Below, piece after piece: positions 45,172-57,299 of a stretch of 64,000 nucleotides of DNA. The notes under the pieces are model-generated. The model was given only the letters and a program-made list of their open reading frames with translations, had not been told where the DNA came from and did no database searches. Origin of the DNA: Roridomyces roridus (Eukaryota; Basidiomycota; Agaricomycetes; Agaricales; Mycenaceae); the NCBI GenBank assembly GCA_029378245.1, contig JARKIF010000001.1, positions 4,464,001 to 4,528,000 on the forward strand. Reading direction: 5' to 3'. The translations under genes were made by a program, and so were the position numbers. Every line of letters starts with the position of its first letter. The stretch's first letter is position 1.

Positions 45172-45767
45172 TATCGTGAGCATGGCTCATTAATTTCGAA
45201 GAAAGAAGTGAGTTCCTTCTTTCGTATGGGCCCGAACGGAATCGAACCGAACAAGTGAACCACAGGCGACCATTGGCGACATCGGACCAATGAGCGTCGA
45301 CTACTGCGTGTCCCCCGAGGTTGTTGAAGTAGGAATTATCTCCTTCCCAGCTTGGGACTAGGCGGAAAGGCAGAGGACATGACACGAAGAATCGCCAAGT
45401 GCGAAAATGCTGATGCGGCCAAAATCGGGCTAGATTCAACTTCCTTGCCCTCAGCTATAGCTAACGATCCAAGATCCTGACAAGAAAAAGGTCAAATCGA
45501 TCGGGTGGCAGCATTGTTCAACGAACCACTGGACTGTTTCGGCCGTCATGGATCTAGATCTGCAAGTCCTGGAGAGCATCCCGGTGTAAGAAATATCCAT
45601 GTTGTGGTAGCAGATATTAGACGGGAATTATGCATGTAAGCTGCGGTAGCAAGGTTCAAGCTCGGGTCCATCGACGTTGGACGCTCTCAGTCCAGAAAAG
45701 TCATCTTCCACTTGAAATCGACCAAAGAGCAGAGAAGAGAAAAAAAGATTATCATGTCCTTTCTAAG

Positions 45768-48700
45768 GGGCTTACAGAAACTGCCGCACTGCCGCACTGT
45801 TGCCGCAGCAGCTACCGCACTGATGTCACACTACCGCAGTGTCACGCCTTTGGTTGCAGCTGCGGCAGTTTGCATAAAGGTAGTACCAAACTAAAAGTGA
45901 GATAAATGGCCAAATGTGTAGCCTGCTATCCGAGGATCCTCTCTGTGGTGTCCGTTTTTCAAAAGAGTAAGTCTATCGTGAGTTAAATCAATTTTAGTCA
46001 ACATGTGCACAGCTGGGTACTACGAAACAGGACCTGTTTCAATCCACGAAAGTCACCCGATTGAGTTCCAAAGAAGCCAAGAGATGTCTGGTGAGTGACA
46101 TTACGTCCGAGACTAGCGCCTGGCACCAGGTTTCCAACTTTCGACTACAAACTCCGGAGTTGCATTTGGTTCAATTCCGTGGATCAACTCCGAGTCTCCC
46201 TTTGCTGCTGGAAGGAGAGATCGTTTTATTCATGATTTCCCAGCATTGGATGGTAGTGCGACGCAATGAAGGCTCGCTGTTTCTGCTCTCTCCGGACGTT
46301 CGTCCCAAAGTCCGATACACCCCTTTGCTCTCTGGTGGCCTTGCAGCTGTCGACCCACACCATTCTCAGCTTCTTCACGGTACTCAAGGCTCTTACCTTT
46401 CCCATGCCACGCTCAGCTACACACTATCTCGGAGTTGAAATTTCAGGAGGCAAACGGAACCGTCGAAGAACCCGGGATTGCCGCTTGGCTGCTGCCGCAC
46501 CATGCGTGTTTGAAGTTGCAGTTGTTGAAAGTAAATGAACAAATCAATTGATCGTGTACAACAAGGTACAGCGTCTAGGGGATTGGACTCCCAACCCCTC
46601 GTATATATACTACATACTCCATCCTACTCCGGCTGCGCCCGCAGCGTTCTTACCAAGTCCGCAGTAAGTTACAAAGGATATTACAAAGCCCGCCTTATCC
46701 CGACTCAAGTGCGATTGCTCTTCCAACAGCAGTGCTTGAATCGACGGCGCAAGTGCCACTGTGAACATGGAATGGAGTGTAACAATCCCCAAAATCCGAC
46801 ACTGGGGATCTGGAATAGGTTGCATTCGACACGCGCTGAGATGCGGAGCTAACTTGTTGTGCGGCGTTCGTTTCACCCGACATCTGGCGGGACGCTGGTT
46901 GGGTTCGTTCCGTGATATAAATGTTCATTGATTGGCTTTATCCATGGCGCCGCGTTTGACTCTCAGAAGACCCTGGAATACTTGACAGACCATCCGAGCA
47001 TCGCCAATCTGAACTCCGTGAGTAGGTCTTCGTTTGCTTCGTGCGCGAGTTAAGGCTCTTACCTTGCTCATTCCATGGCGCAATCCGCGCTGCTGTGAAT
47101 ACAGAATTCAGTGGAATAAGCTCGAAAATCGATTGGTGGGTCTCCTGAGGCCCTAACAGACTCGGAGGCGCTGCCGCGCCGTTGGGACTTGGTTACTTGG
47201 AATTGATGTATCTCGGGTTTGAACAATCGTATTTCGAAACGGACACTGATGGGTTGCATGAGGATAAATGAGCCATCTAAAGGTGTGTTTGCCTCGAAAA
47301 AAATAAAATTTGGGAGAGAAGCGGCAGTTTGAGTGCATCCGGGAGTTGGGACAACCGGAGAACCGAAAAACCGAAAAACCGGGATTTTGGTGATGGCGGT
47401 GTTTTGCCGTCCGGCACAAACAAATAGATCACTGATCAGATCACTACTCCTGACTCACTCGACGACACCCCGCCCGACGCCCGGTGTCTACGCCTGCCCC
47501 GCACCTAGCCACCCGACTCCCTCCCGACGTCTGTCGCCTGCGAGGCACACGCGACATGTTGCCGCCGCACAGCGACGACGGAGACCGACCGTCGTAAATT
47601 GTTGCATCAACGGGCCATACTTATTTCAAGACCCACATGTTGCCGCAGGCCCACAACAGCCATTCAACTTATTGGAAGAGCAGTGGGACCATTGCAAGGG
47701 TTGAGGGAGGAGCACAGAAGAAGAGAAACAATCGTGGGCCATGGCGAGGCTCACCCGCACTCGTGAGTCGCTATTCTTCGCCCAAGCACGCACACTAGGA
47801 TCCTTCCCGCCGAGTGCGCCTTCAGGTCCTTTCGCACAGCGTCTCCAACCCCTTCAAGACCCACCAGACCTCCTTCACTTCCGTGACTGACGTGCTCCTG
47901 GCCCCGCCGTCGCGTCGCGCGCTCTTCAAGTACATACCTTTCCCTCCCCATCAAGTTCCGCCATATCCGTTCGCCTTGCACCCACCTCCACGCCCGCTCG
48001 GGCCGCTCCCACCATGTCATGTCCAGGCGGCCGACCCCACCCTGCCCTCCCGCCGTTTGCCTGCTTATTCACACAGTCACACTGGCAGTAGATACGACTC
48101 GGACATACTTACATATAATGTGACTATTGTGAATGAAATTACATGGTATTGAGCTTGTATTAAGCATGCATTAACCAAGGAGAGAGAGAGAGTGAATGGT
48201 GACCGTCCGACGAGGGGGCATTGTTGTTGGCCGTGATGGCAGCCGCAGCGGCACATCACCGCAGCACAGCCATCAAATCGTCGGTGTTACGGTTGTTCCA
48301 ACTCCCGAATTTTGTGGGCAGTTTCACACCTGCCGCTTCTAGTGTCACACTGCCGCAGCGTCACGCCGCTTAGGTACCGCACTGCGGTACGGCAGTTACC
48401 GCTTTGCCGCAGCTTCCAAAAAGTTGCCGCGACTTTTTCGTTCAGCTGCCGCACTGTAAGTGGTACTTTGCCGCAGCTGACCGCAAGGTACCGCACTGGA
48501 CCGATTTCAGTATGCAAGTATAGTTGAAAATTTTGATGATTTATGTTCGATTTGGAGTTCTGGGACTCCAGATACAATACCTTTATCTTGATAGGTCACT
48601 CATGGAGAGGGAAGGCTCCAACTAGGCTATAAATCAAGTTCAAAATCGGATGAAACAGGCTTAATTACGGATTCTTCGCGACACGAGATACAATGGCTGA

Positions 48701-48788
48701 ACGTACGACAATTCAACATGCTCAGGGAAGTCTTCGACCACATAAAACACCTTGTTGCGGCAGCAGTGCGGTAGTTTCTGTAGGCCCC
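45768..48788. mobile_element. 3.0 kb TIR element with 8-bp target duplication
   Basis: Ends read GGGCTTACAGAAACT inward on the left and AGTTTCTGTAGGCCCC on the right, followed by inverted CCGCACTGC-type repeats. The flanks carry the same 8 bp, TTTCTAAG (45,760-45,767 and 48,789-48,796). Related uninterrupted sites exist near 30,400 and 49,290, which supports a discrete insertion. Dense CTGCCGCA/TGCGGTA motifs lie near the left end (45,780-45,880) and at 48,310-48,500. The 8-bp duplication suggests hAT. Inside, a 125-codon frame (46,061-46,438) may be a captured host fragment; no transposase was recognised. Confidence 0.7.
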
Positions 48789-48796
48789 TTTCTAAG

Positions 48797-49305
48797 CGTG
48801 AATCCAACAGGGCAACTTCGAGTCGCAAACAATTTCGCATTTGAATTCATGGCGTAAGATGGGCTATATGTTCAGTCTTGTGCACACAGTTGAAGAATGG
48901 GGCGAGATTTTATCAGCCGCCGACAGGTTCGCCTTCCGTGTCCTCAGCGAAAGATCCAACAACCTGGCATTAAAAAGGCGTAGATATAGATCGGCGCGAT
49001 GGGAACCCAGCCTGAATCGAACAGGGCAAGTCCCAAGAGCTAACGAGTACGAAGCAAGTGGCGAACTATCCAGGAGTCCAATGCTTCCATTGTTAATCTG
49101 GAAAGACCTGGTGAGCATCTCGACGACAAAGACATTTGGGTCGGGCAAAGTTGAGCGCTCAAATATCTTGCCAGAGGTCCAGTGGGTCGGGAACAGCGAG
49201 TGTGGAGCGTAGTTCGTGCAGGCTGAAACGGTCTTCGACTTGACATAAAATCGGGGGGAGCAGAGAAGACGGAAAAAAATGTGCGTCTTCAAGCATGAAT
49301 CGAAC
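48797..49305 (-). repeat. SINE-derived cluster with three B-box copies
   Basis: Minus-strand GTTCGATTC or a close variant occurs at 48,800-48,808, 49,014-49,022 and 49,297-49,305, each followed by a related tail. It is the continuation of the tRNA-derived repeat seen at 45.1 kb. Confidence 0.45.
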
Positions 49306-49363
49306 AGAGCAACCTCGAGTCTAGATCGTTTCGCATATGTACGAGTTTACGGTAAGTAGACGT

Positions 49364-50966
49364 CTACCCCGTCTTTGCCTTCAACTCCTTCCAGAACGTC
49401 ATATGCAACAACGCCCCAACACCAACCACACCAATTTGCACCGCAACATAATTCCTCATCCCCATACTAACCCCCGCACCACCCAAAATCGCACCAGTCA
49501 CCCTCCCCGCGTAGTTGCTATACTGGATCGCCAGACTCGTACGCACATTCCACTCGGGGCCCGAAAACTGCTTGGATAGCAGACTCAGGGTACACGTGCT
49601 AGCGAGGTTGAACCCGAGGGCTACGAGGAACCAAGAGATGTAGAGGGACGCAAAGACGATTTTATCGGTGAGGAGGCAGATCAGGGTGAGGAAAAGGCCT
49701 AGGGAGCCTATTGCCGACCCGACGGCGAGGGTGGTGCGGTCTTGGAAGCGTGGGGAGTAGCGGATGCTGCCGAGGAGGAAGGGCACGGTGGCGATCCCGC
49801 CGAGGGCGATGAAGTTGCCTGCGGAGTAGGGGCTGTAGTGGAAGGAGGGGTGGGAGGCGGTGAATACGGGGATGTTGGATTCCCAGGCACCGAGGATGAA
49901 GAAGCAGGTCATGGAGGACCAGCACATCGAGGCGATGATGCCCCATTGCTGGGCTGTGAGCTGGGTGATGCTGAATTGGGGCTCGGGTTCGGATGTCGTG
50001 GGAGGAGGCGCCTCGACGGAGTTGGAGGTGAAGAGGCGGTGTGGTTTTGGGAGGTCGCGGAAGAGGTAGGTGCTTGCGATGGCGAAAAACACCCAGAATG
50101 AGGATGTCACCCAACCGGGGCTAAAACGCATGAGCGAGTGTACGGTGAAATATTTGAGAGAATCGTACCTGGTGTACCCGTTGAAGACTTTGTTGGAGAA
50201 CCCGACTTTGTACAGGAGACCACCGATGAACGGCCCCGCACTGAAGCCAAACGCCTGGCCCAGCACGAGCCAGGTAGCGAGTGTGGTACGGCGACGAATG
50301 CCGACGATACGGGGATCAGAGCAGTAGCGCTTGGTGTACATGAAGCCCGTGAACCCGAGTCCAGTCACCATGCGACCGATGAGAATGAGGTAGAGGAATT
50401 TTGCCTGGTACGCTACAGCGTGGAGGATGTTGCCGAGGATTAGTGAGAACCAGACCATGCGAAGAGGGCGGGTGTAACGGCCTGAGTGGGATGTCAGACG
50501 AAATAACAAGCAAGGATGATTTGCGCACCCTGGTCCAATTTTTTTAGGGGTATGAGCATCAAGCCGGAGAACACCGTTGGGATACCGATCGTGAGACCAG
50601 AAAAGAGGGCAGACCCTCCGAGGGACTCGGCGTATGCGCTGGCCGAGGAGACCGTGACGAAGAACGAGAACTATTCGTAATCAGGACGAAATTCACAGTC
50701 ACTTGCGAGATACGCACTTGCAAGAAAGCGTTCGTCGCTATCATAAGGAACAAGGATGTTCGGTCGGGAAGCCTGTACTCTGGGTCTTCCGCGGGAGGAG
50801 GTGCATCGCGTGGGGTCAGCTCGATTTCGGGCGGTGGATTCTGCGAGGTGGGGAGACTCCGAAGAGAAGCGGCGGGAGTGACACCCGAAGAGCTCAGATG
50901 AGCCCAGGATGGTCGCTTCAGCCCTGGCTCGCGGCGAGAGACATAGTCGACGACCGTGGAGAGCAT
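49364..50966 (-). CDS. MFS transporter, possibly vacuolar phosphate (SPX-MFS/MFSD8-like) type
   Basis: Exons are 50718-50966, 50529-50670, 50169-50481 and 49364-50120 (486 aa); introns are 46-48 bp. The 48-bp third intron is in frame, but removing it gives the expected NGYTSPGWV join. A polar N-tail of about 70 residues contains no SPX domain. About eleven or twelve hydrophobic segments follow. The block GNILHAVAYQAKFLYLILIG, RMVTGLGFTG, then a GFSAGPFIGGLLY helix, resembles my memory of plant PHT5/VPT SPX-MFS carriers and animal MFSD8. It shares a 515-bp divergent promoter region with an SPX-domain phosphate transporter. Phosphate transport at the vacuole is therefore a reasonable but unproven guess; another organic anion is possible. 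Confidence 0.75.
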
Positions 50967-51481
50967 GGTGGATGGTGGAAGAGCAGTGGAACTGCGGAGA
51001 TCGCGGTGAAGTCGTCTGAGTCAGAAGTCGATCAAGTCGCCAATACTTATCTCCTTGCGCTCACGGAACTCCTCCACTCCGTGCCCTTTTCAGTGGATTA
51101 TTGCAGTCTTGTTTTGGACTGAGAAGAGAAATAAAATTCAATTTCCAGCCAGATTCACCGTGGTTCCAGCCGTAAGGACTTGGAGCGGCGAAGCGTGAGG
51201 TACTTTTAGCGTTTACACTACGCACGTTGCTTGTCCCAGATTCGACTTCTTCGACGACAAATTGACGACGAAGGCCTCCACTAATCAAGCATTCTGTAGA
51301 GCAACCCAAGAAGAGTGAGGAGATGAAGTCAAGGCGGGAAATTGACATCAAATCAGGCCGCTTACGGGTTACACCCGCTTCGAGACGTCCACTACCTGCT
51401 ACGCTTGCTTGCCTCGTTGCGCACGTTCCCTAGGACGAGTTCGTACTCCTCGGCTCACTATCTACTCGCTGCAGAGCAACC
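50967..51481. promoter_or_regulatory. Divergent promoter region with two CACGTT motifs
   Basis: The 515 bp between the two transporter starts must hold both promoters. CACGTT occurs at 51,223-51,228 and 51,422-51,427. CACGTT/CACGTG is the core bound by Pho4/NUC-1-type bHLH regulators of phosphate starvation genes. Six-base motifs are common by chance, so this is suggestive only. Confidence 0.35.
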
Positions 51482-54400
51482 ATGAAGTTCAGGTGCGCTC
51501 GCTGCCATCCCTGGTGCCTCGGGCCAAAAAAAAAATCATGAATCTGTCGTCTAGCTCTTCCCTCAAATTCAACGCCGTCGCCGACTGGTGGGACGAGTAC
51601 ATTGCCTACGACGCTCTCAAGAAGTACATCTACCAACTCGAGAAGTCGCAGCACGTCCAGTCGTCTTACACCGACCTCGAGACCAACGAGCGCACGGCAC
51701 TGGTGGATCGGAGTGCTGAGACTGACGCCGTTTTCGTACCCCTCCTCGACGCCGAGCTCGAGAAGATCTGCAAGTTCTACGAGAAGCAGGAGACAGAGCT
51801 GCTGAATGAGGTGACGGAGCTCGAGGAGGCGGTCCAGCAGCAGGAGACTGCGGGTTTCGGGGAGGACCCGTATGCGGATGTCCCGTACGAAGATGACGAG
51901 GATGATGATGACGACGACGACAGTGTCTCACACAGCCCACGGCGGCGAAGGAGAGTGTCGTCCTCTGGTCATCGCATGTCGCTTTCAGTTTCTGGTATGC
52001 TTTCTCCGATCGAGCTGCAGCCGCTGAGACTCTCTGCAGGCGCACGCTCTCGGACGGATGACGTTCGACGCAGCGTTTCATCCGTCTCATCCGACGGCCA
52101 TGGAGACTCCCCCACGAGCCCTACAGCTCCAGTAGGCACCCTCGGACGTATCGCCAACAAGCTCACTCCCGACTTCATGCGCCACAGTGCCACGTCTGAG
52201 ATGCTCCGTGACACAGTATGGACGTCCAAGACCGAATTCGCGTACGACACCCGTCTGCTCTTCAAGAGGCGCATTACGACGCTCTACATCTCCATCACCT
52301 CCCTCAAGTCGTACGTCGAGGTTAACTACTCTGGCTTCCGCAAGATCCTCAAAAAGTGCGTCCTCGGCTCTGCTGGCGTTAGCCCCGCCCTAACTGCATT
52401 GCTTATTCTTGGCCAGGTACGACAAGGTCACGTACCGCGAGCTGAAAGACACGTACCTCCACAACACGGTCGAGACCGCGAATCCCTTCACCGCAGCCTC
52501 CCGTGCGACGCTCACGACGCTTACCGCACGTCTCGTCGACCTCTACGCCAAATGCGTCACGCGGGGTGACCACAGCCTCGCGAAGCAGCAGCTGCGGCTG
52601 CATCAACGCGAGAATATCGCCTGGGAGCGTAATACCGTTTGGAGGCAGATGATTGGGAGGGAGAGGCACGGGGAGGGCGGGGCAACTGTTGCCCTGGAGG
52701 AGCTCGCACTTCAGGAGGAGGGGTCCGAGAAGCCTGGGACGCTGTTCCGTGTAGGACGATTACGGGTAACGAGGAGCAAAGTGGCTATGGTCGTTGCTGT
52801 GGCCATATTCTCTGCGCTGTTGGCGTTCCCCGTCGTGGAGGGTGGGCCGCAGAATCGGTGCTTTGCGATATTGATCTTTTGTACGGTCCTTTGGGCGACC
52901 GAGGTGCGTGTCCGTCTTTTCCTTTCTGGACGGTATTGAGACGACTGCGCAGGCTATCCCGCTGTTCGTCACGTCCCTGACGGTACCACTACTCATCGTC
53001 TGCCTGTCCGTCATCCGCGACGATAACGGCGAGGTGCTGTCTCCGAAAGCCGCCACTTCGTGAGTCTCTTCTCACTTGACCTCCCGTCCTGCTCATTTAC
53101 TTCCCTAGCGTCATCTTCTCCTTGATGTTCTCGCCGACGATCATGCTGCTCATTGGTGGCTTTACCATCTCCTCCGCGCTCAGCAAGACGAATATCGACC
53201 GGGTCTTGATCACGCGGGTGCTCAGTCTGGCGGGGACACGTCCAAGTACGGTCTTGCTCGCGTTCATGGGCGTGTCGTGCTTTGCGAGTATGTGGATTAG
53301 GTGCGTGGCTCGTTTGACGTATGGGATGACCTGCTGACTCGGTATAGTAACGTTGCTGCGCCCACGCTCTGCTTCACGCTCATTCGGGTACGGTCCTCCT
53401 CCCTTCATGTAGCAGCAGCTTACACTCCTCCAGCCCATCCTACGCACACTGCCGCCCAAGTCCTCCTTCGCGCCATGTCTTATCGTCAGTCCCTCATTTT
53501 CTTCCTCCTCATACTCACAGACGGCACGCAGCTTGCAATCGCCCTTGCGGCCAACATTGGCGGGCAGAGCTCCCCCATCTCCTCACCGCAGAACCTCATC
53601 GCCCTCGCCGCCATGGACCCGCCCGTCTCCTGGGGTGGCTGGTTCGCCGTCGCGCTCCCCGTTTCCGCCATCTCCCTTGTCCTCATCTGGGGCCTGCTCC
53701 TCGTCTCGTACCGCCCCGCGCGCTCGCCAGACGGCGGGCGCGATATCGAGATCAAGGTCATCCGCCCGACGAGGGAGAGCTTCACGCTGAAGCAGTGGTG
53801 GGTGACGTTTGTGTGTCTAGTCACCATCGCTTTGTGGTGCGTCGCGCGTGCGATTGAGGGGTATGTCGGGGACATTGGGGTTATCGCCATCATACCCATC
53901 GTGGCCTTCTTTGCTACTGGTATCCTCAAGAAGGACGACTTTGAGCAGTTTGCGTGGACGATCGTGTTCCTCGCTATGGGCGGTATCGCGTTGGGCAAGG
54001 GTGTAGAGCGGAGTGGGCTACTTGACGTGCTGGGTGACCTTATCCGGCGGACGCTGCATGGCGCATCGCTCTACCAGGTCGTCCTCATCCTCTCGCCCAT
54101 CGTTCTGGTATGTCCTTCTTTGTCCTCCTCCCCTCACGCAGGCTCTGATGACCCGGTGTAGGTAATCTCGACATTCATCAGCCACACCATCGCGAGCGTG
54201 CTGCTCGTCCCGATTGCGAAGGAGATTGGGTCGACGCTCCCGCAGCCGTACCCGAATCTGCTCATCTTCATCACGGGGCTTATCTGCTCCGCTGGGATGG
54301 GTATGCCTGTCTCTGGGTTCCCGAATCAGACTGCGTGCGTATCTCTCTCGCAAGGTTGTCCGAGGCTGACGTGCGTGAATGTAGGGCGACGCAGGAGGAC

Positions 54401-54573
54401 GATTTGGGTGTGCTCTATCTCACCAATGTCGATTTTTTGAAGAATGGGGTACCGGCGAGTATCATTGCGACCCTCGTCATTGCCACTATTGGGTACCTTT
54501 TGATCCTGGCCACTGGGTACGTTTCCGCATCCATTTGATTTCTTTGCTCACATCTGGTTGTAGAGTCCACTAA
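51482..54573 (+). CDS. SPX-domain phosphate transporter, SLC13/Pho87-Pho90-Pho91 type (859 aa)
   Basis: Eleven exons: 51482-51492, 51555-52355, 52417-52903, 52953-53059, 53109-53300, 53348-53387, 53434-53484, 53532-54107, 54162-54334, 54385-54516, 54564-54573. The 11-nt first exon is required to make the canonical SPX start MKFSSSLKFNAVADWWDEYI. The SPX domain continues through LKKYIYQLEK and ends with GFRKILKKYDKVTY. An acidic/serine linker (DDEDDDDDDDS) lies inside it. The transporter half has about twelve helices with the SLC13 signatures ALAANIGGQSSPISSPQN and GMPVSGFPNQTA. In yeast such low-affinity carriers bind inositol pyrophosphates through SPX and act at the plasma membrane or vacuole. 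No residues expected for the family appear to be missing. Confidence 0.9.
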
Positions 54574-55443
54574 TGCCCTCGCTCTTTCCTTTGCGGTTAT
54601 CTACGATGTTCTGCGGATATGTACGACACAAAAATATAATGGCAAAGGCCTAGACCGAGGAGAAACTGTATTCCGACGAGGTCACAAGACGGGATCGGTT
54701 GGTTCCCCGACGGGTCGTGGGATTGCGTTTTCCGGAAATCGACAATGTCCGAAATGGGTTGTAAGACCGGCTTCCTTTTTGTTCTTGTGGATCCCGATTG
54801 AGATATTGACGATTTGGCCAGTTGGCGAGTTGACTCTCGATCACCTCACCCGGTAAACCTCGCTGGCTTTTTGTTCGACTTGTTATGACGACCGTAAGCC
54901 GAGCGAGGGCTGGCTACTGAAATCATATTCGTTGGAGTCGGGATCGGGTAGGATTGAATTGAATTGGGGAAGAATGGTTGAGACTAGCTAGCGTGTGTTG
55001 GACCGGTGGGGCGGAGCGGGTGAGAACGGGTGGGCGCCAACTAGACCCAACTCAGAACTGCCAAGCATCGCCCGGCGTCCAGATTCCGGAGAAGCACGGA
55101 CTTCAAGCGACCCTCTCCTTGACAAGACGTTCTTAAGAATCTTTGGTTTGTAGGCTCCAGCAGGTCCCGAAAGAAACCAAAGTATTATTTGAATTCCTTT
55201 TTTTGTAAAGACAACGACGGTACAAGCGTGGTAGCTACAGACAGACAGACACTTGTGCGATTAGTACGAGGTATATATTCGGTACTGTAAATGGTGAAGG
55301 AGGTATGCTGTGATATGGAGAAGTGTCCGTGTGTATAATACAAAGACAAGACGAACCACAGTGTGGATAGATAATACAAGAACGAAGGTCGAACGAAGAG
55401 GTGTTGTCCAAACCATAGCAGAGCAGAGGGTATAGTATTAGTA
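54574..55443. other. Convergent 3' intergenic region
   Basis: It lies between the tail-to-tail transporter and APSES genes and should hold both 3' untranslated regions. No additional gene is apparent. Confidence 0.5.
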
Positions 55444-57299
55444 TTACCACGAGGCAAAGGGAGACGGAGACGCGCAGCCATTACTCCCATCCGACGCCTC
55501 CCTTCCTACTCGCCGGCAATTCGACTCGTCCGAAATCCAGAGACGACTGCTGCTATTCCCAAACGCAGCAGGGAGGCAATACGAATTGGGACCAGCATGC
55601 CGGCTCTGCTGCTCCTTGAGCACGGACAGCGGTACGAGGGAAAGGTGTTGTGCTTGGTCTCTGGCTGAGATGGCTGAGCGTGGTGTGGCGGGCGAGGCAG
55701 GCGAGGAGGGGGAGGAGCCCGAGGTGTCTGATTCGGATATGGAAAACGCGGAGCCAGAAGGGACGCGTAGGCGCAGTGCGGGGCCGGGTATCTGCCCCAT
55801 GGAACGACGATGGGCATTTGAAATCGCGGTTGGAGGCGAGGGTATCCTGCGATCAACTGTGATTAGCGAGGTGATGGGAGGGCGGGAAATATGACGCTCG
55901 CAAGTCGCTTACCGTGGAGCAGGCACCGATAGTGCTCGGCGGGCAGGCCTCCGGTGGACGTCGTCGTCGTCATCGTCCGAATTGAGCCTGCGAAGGACGG
56001 CTGCTGCGTCGTGCGTGTCGACGCCACGCAAGTCTTCCAGCGCGGATATTGGTGGCAAGGCGTAGACCGAGTCGCTGCTGGCTCCCCTCGAAAGATGGGT
56101 CTGAATCGCTGGGAGGTGGATGGGCAACCGAGGAGGGGAGGGCATTCGAGGCGAAGGCGGCGGGAGGGCGGCACGCAGGCCAGGCAAGTCCAGCAGCGAG
56201 GAGGCAGAGGACCTTCTCGGCGGGGGCATCATATGCTGCTGGATATCGGATACAGGCGAAATCGGGTAGGGAGCGTAACGGTGACGTTCCCTCGGCGGGT
56301 CACTGAGTGGGGGAAGCGCTCCGTGGCCAAAGGACGGGTGTCGAGCCTGCTGGAATATCGAGGCGTTACTATGAGTTTCTTGGGCGGGAACGAGGGGCTG
56401 GATGTGGCTCCGTCGGGCACGCCGGCGGCCAGCGGACGCGACGACCTGGCCGTAGCCCGGCTGGTCGGGCGATAGACATGTACTCGGAAATGTAGGCCTA
56501 GAAATTCATGAGCTTGGAGTCTTCGAAAACGCGGCATCCACCTACCCGAATAATGGTACCAAATCCTCGCGAATATTCCAGGCAACTCTGTAAACGTCTG
56601 TGAGTCGAGAACGAGTAGCTACAAGCTATATAGCTGACCGTCGCGCGAGATTCAAAGCCACCTAAAAGAAATACATTCAGAAATACACCTTCGTCCCGGG
56701 AAAGTCGGATACGCACATCGTAAGGCATCCACGTCCCTTGAATTTTCAAATATCCTCCTCGTACGCGCCGAATAACGTGAGCAAGGTCGGGCTGCGAGTC
56801 GATCATCTTGACAATGTCGGCTGGAAATAAACAACAGTAATGAGACGAGCGCTCCTTCTGCCTACAAAAGAACGAAATACCTTTGGAATTGCCCAGCGCT
56901 GTAGGACAAAATTAGGACGAGAAAGAGTAGAGCGATGCTTAGGACGTACCTTTCCATATCCCAGTCCACAGAATATACCCATCGTCAATGTCCATCATAA
57001 TCCACTGGTTATTCAACGGATATTCGTATACGGGGCTACACCAAAAGTCAGCGCGCGTCAATAAAAATGGCCGAAGCCGTACATGTACCCGCGCGCATCA
57101 TTGCTGGTGATATAGCGCCCCTTGGTAACGTGATGTACGGTGCTCGCGTATGGTCGGAATCGCGCGGGGCCAGGCGCGCCGGGTGCTGCTTGAAAAGTTT
57201 GCAGTGAGTCCTATCGGTGGGCACAAAGATAGATGAATGTCTCGAAGGGCACGGAATATGTGGGCTGCGCACCTGCATTGGCGAAGCGTCCGACATCAT
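55444..57299 (-). CDS. APSES (KilA-N) DNA-binding transcription factor, Xbp1-like (469 aa)
   Basis: Nine exons on the minus strand: 57273-57299, 57089-57210, 56950-57035, 56881-56898, 56717-56820, 56640-56662, 56547-56588, 55913-56497, 55444-55846. They join in frame. The APSES domain spans about residues 38-145: YPLNNQWIMMDIDDGYILW, TGIWKALGNSKADIVKMI, RRVRGGYLKIQGTWMPYDVA, RRVAWNIREDLVPLFG. The VRGGYLKIQGTW core is the hallmark of the fold. Two exons of only 18 and 23 nt are needed to rebuild it. The C-terminal two thirds are Pro/Ser-rich with an acidic run (NSDDDDDDDVHRR) and no ankyrin repeats, which separates it from Mbp1/Swi4. Xbp1-type proteins are stress- or quiescence-related repressors in yeast; a similar role here is inferred. 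Confidence 0.85.

Noticed and set aside
51454..52569. Unspliced 386-codon reading of the SPX gene start
   Set aside because: It reads through the intron at 51,493-51,554 and loses the canonical SPX start; the spliced model is consistent in phase through eleven exons.
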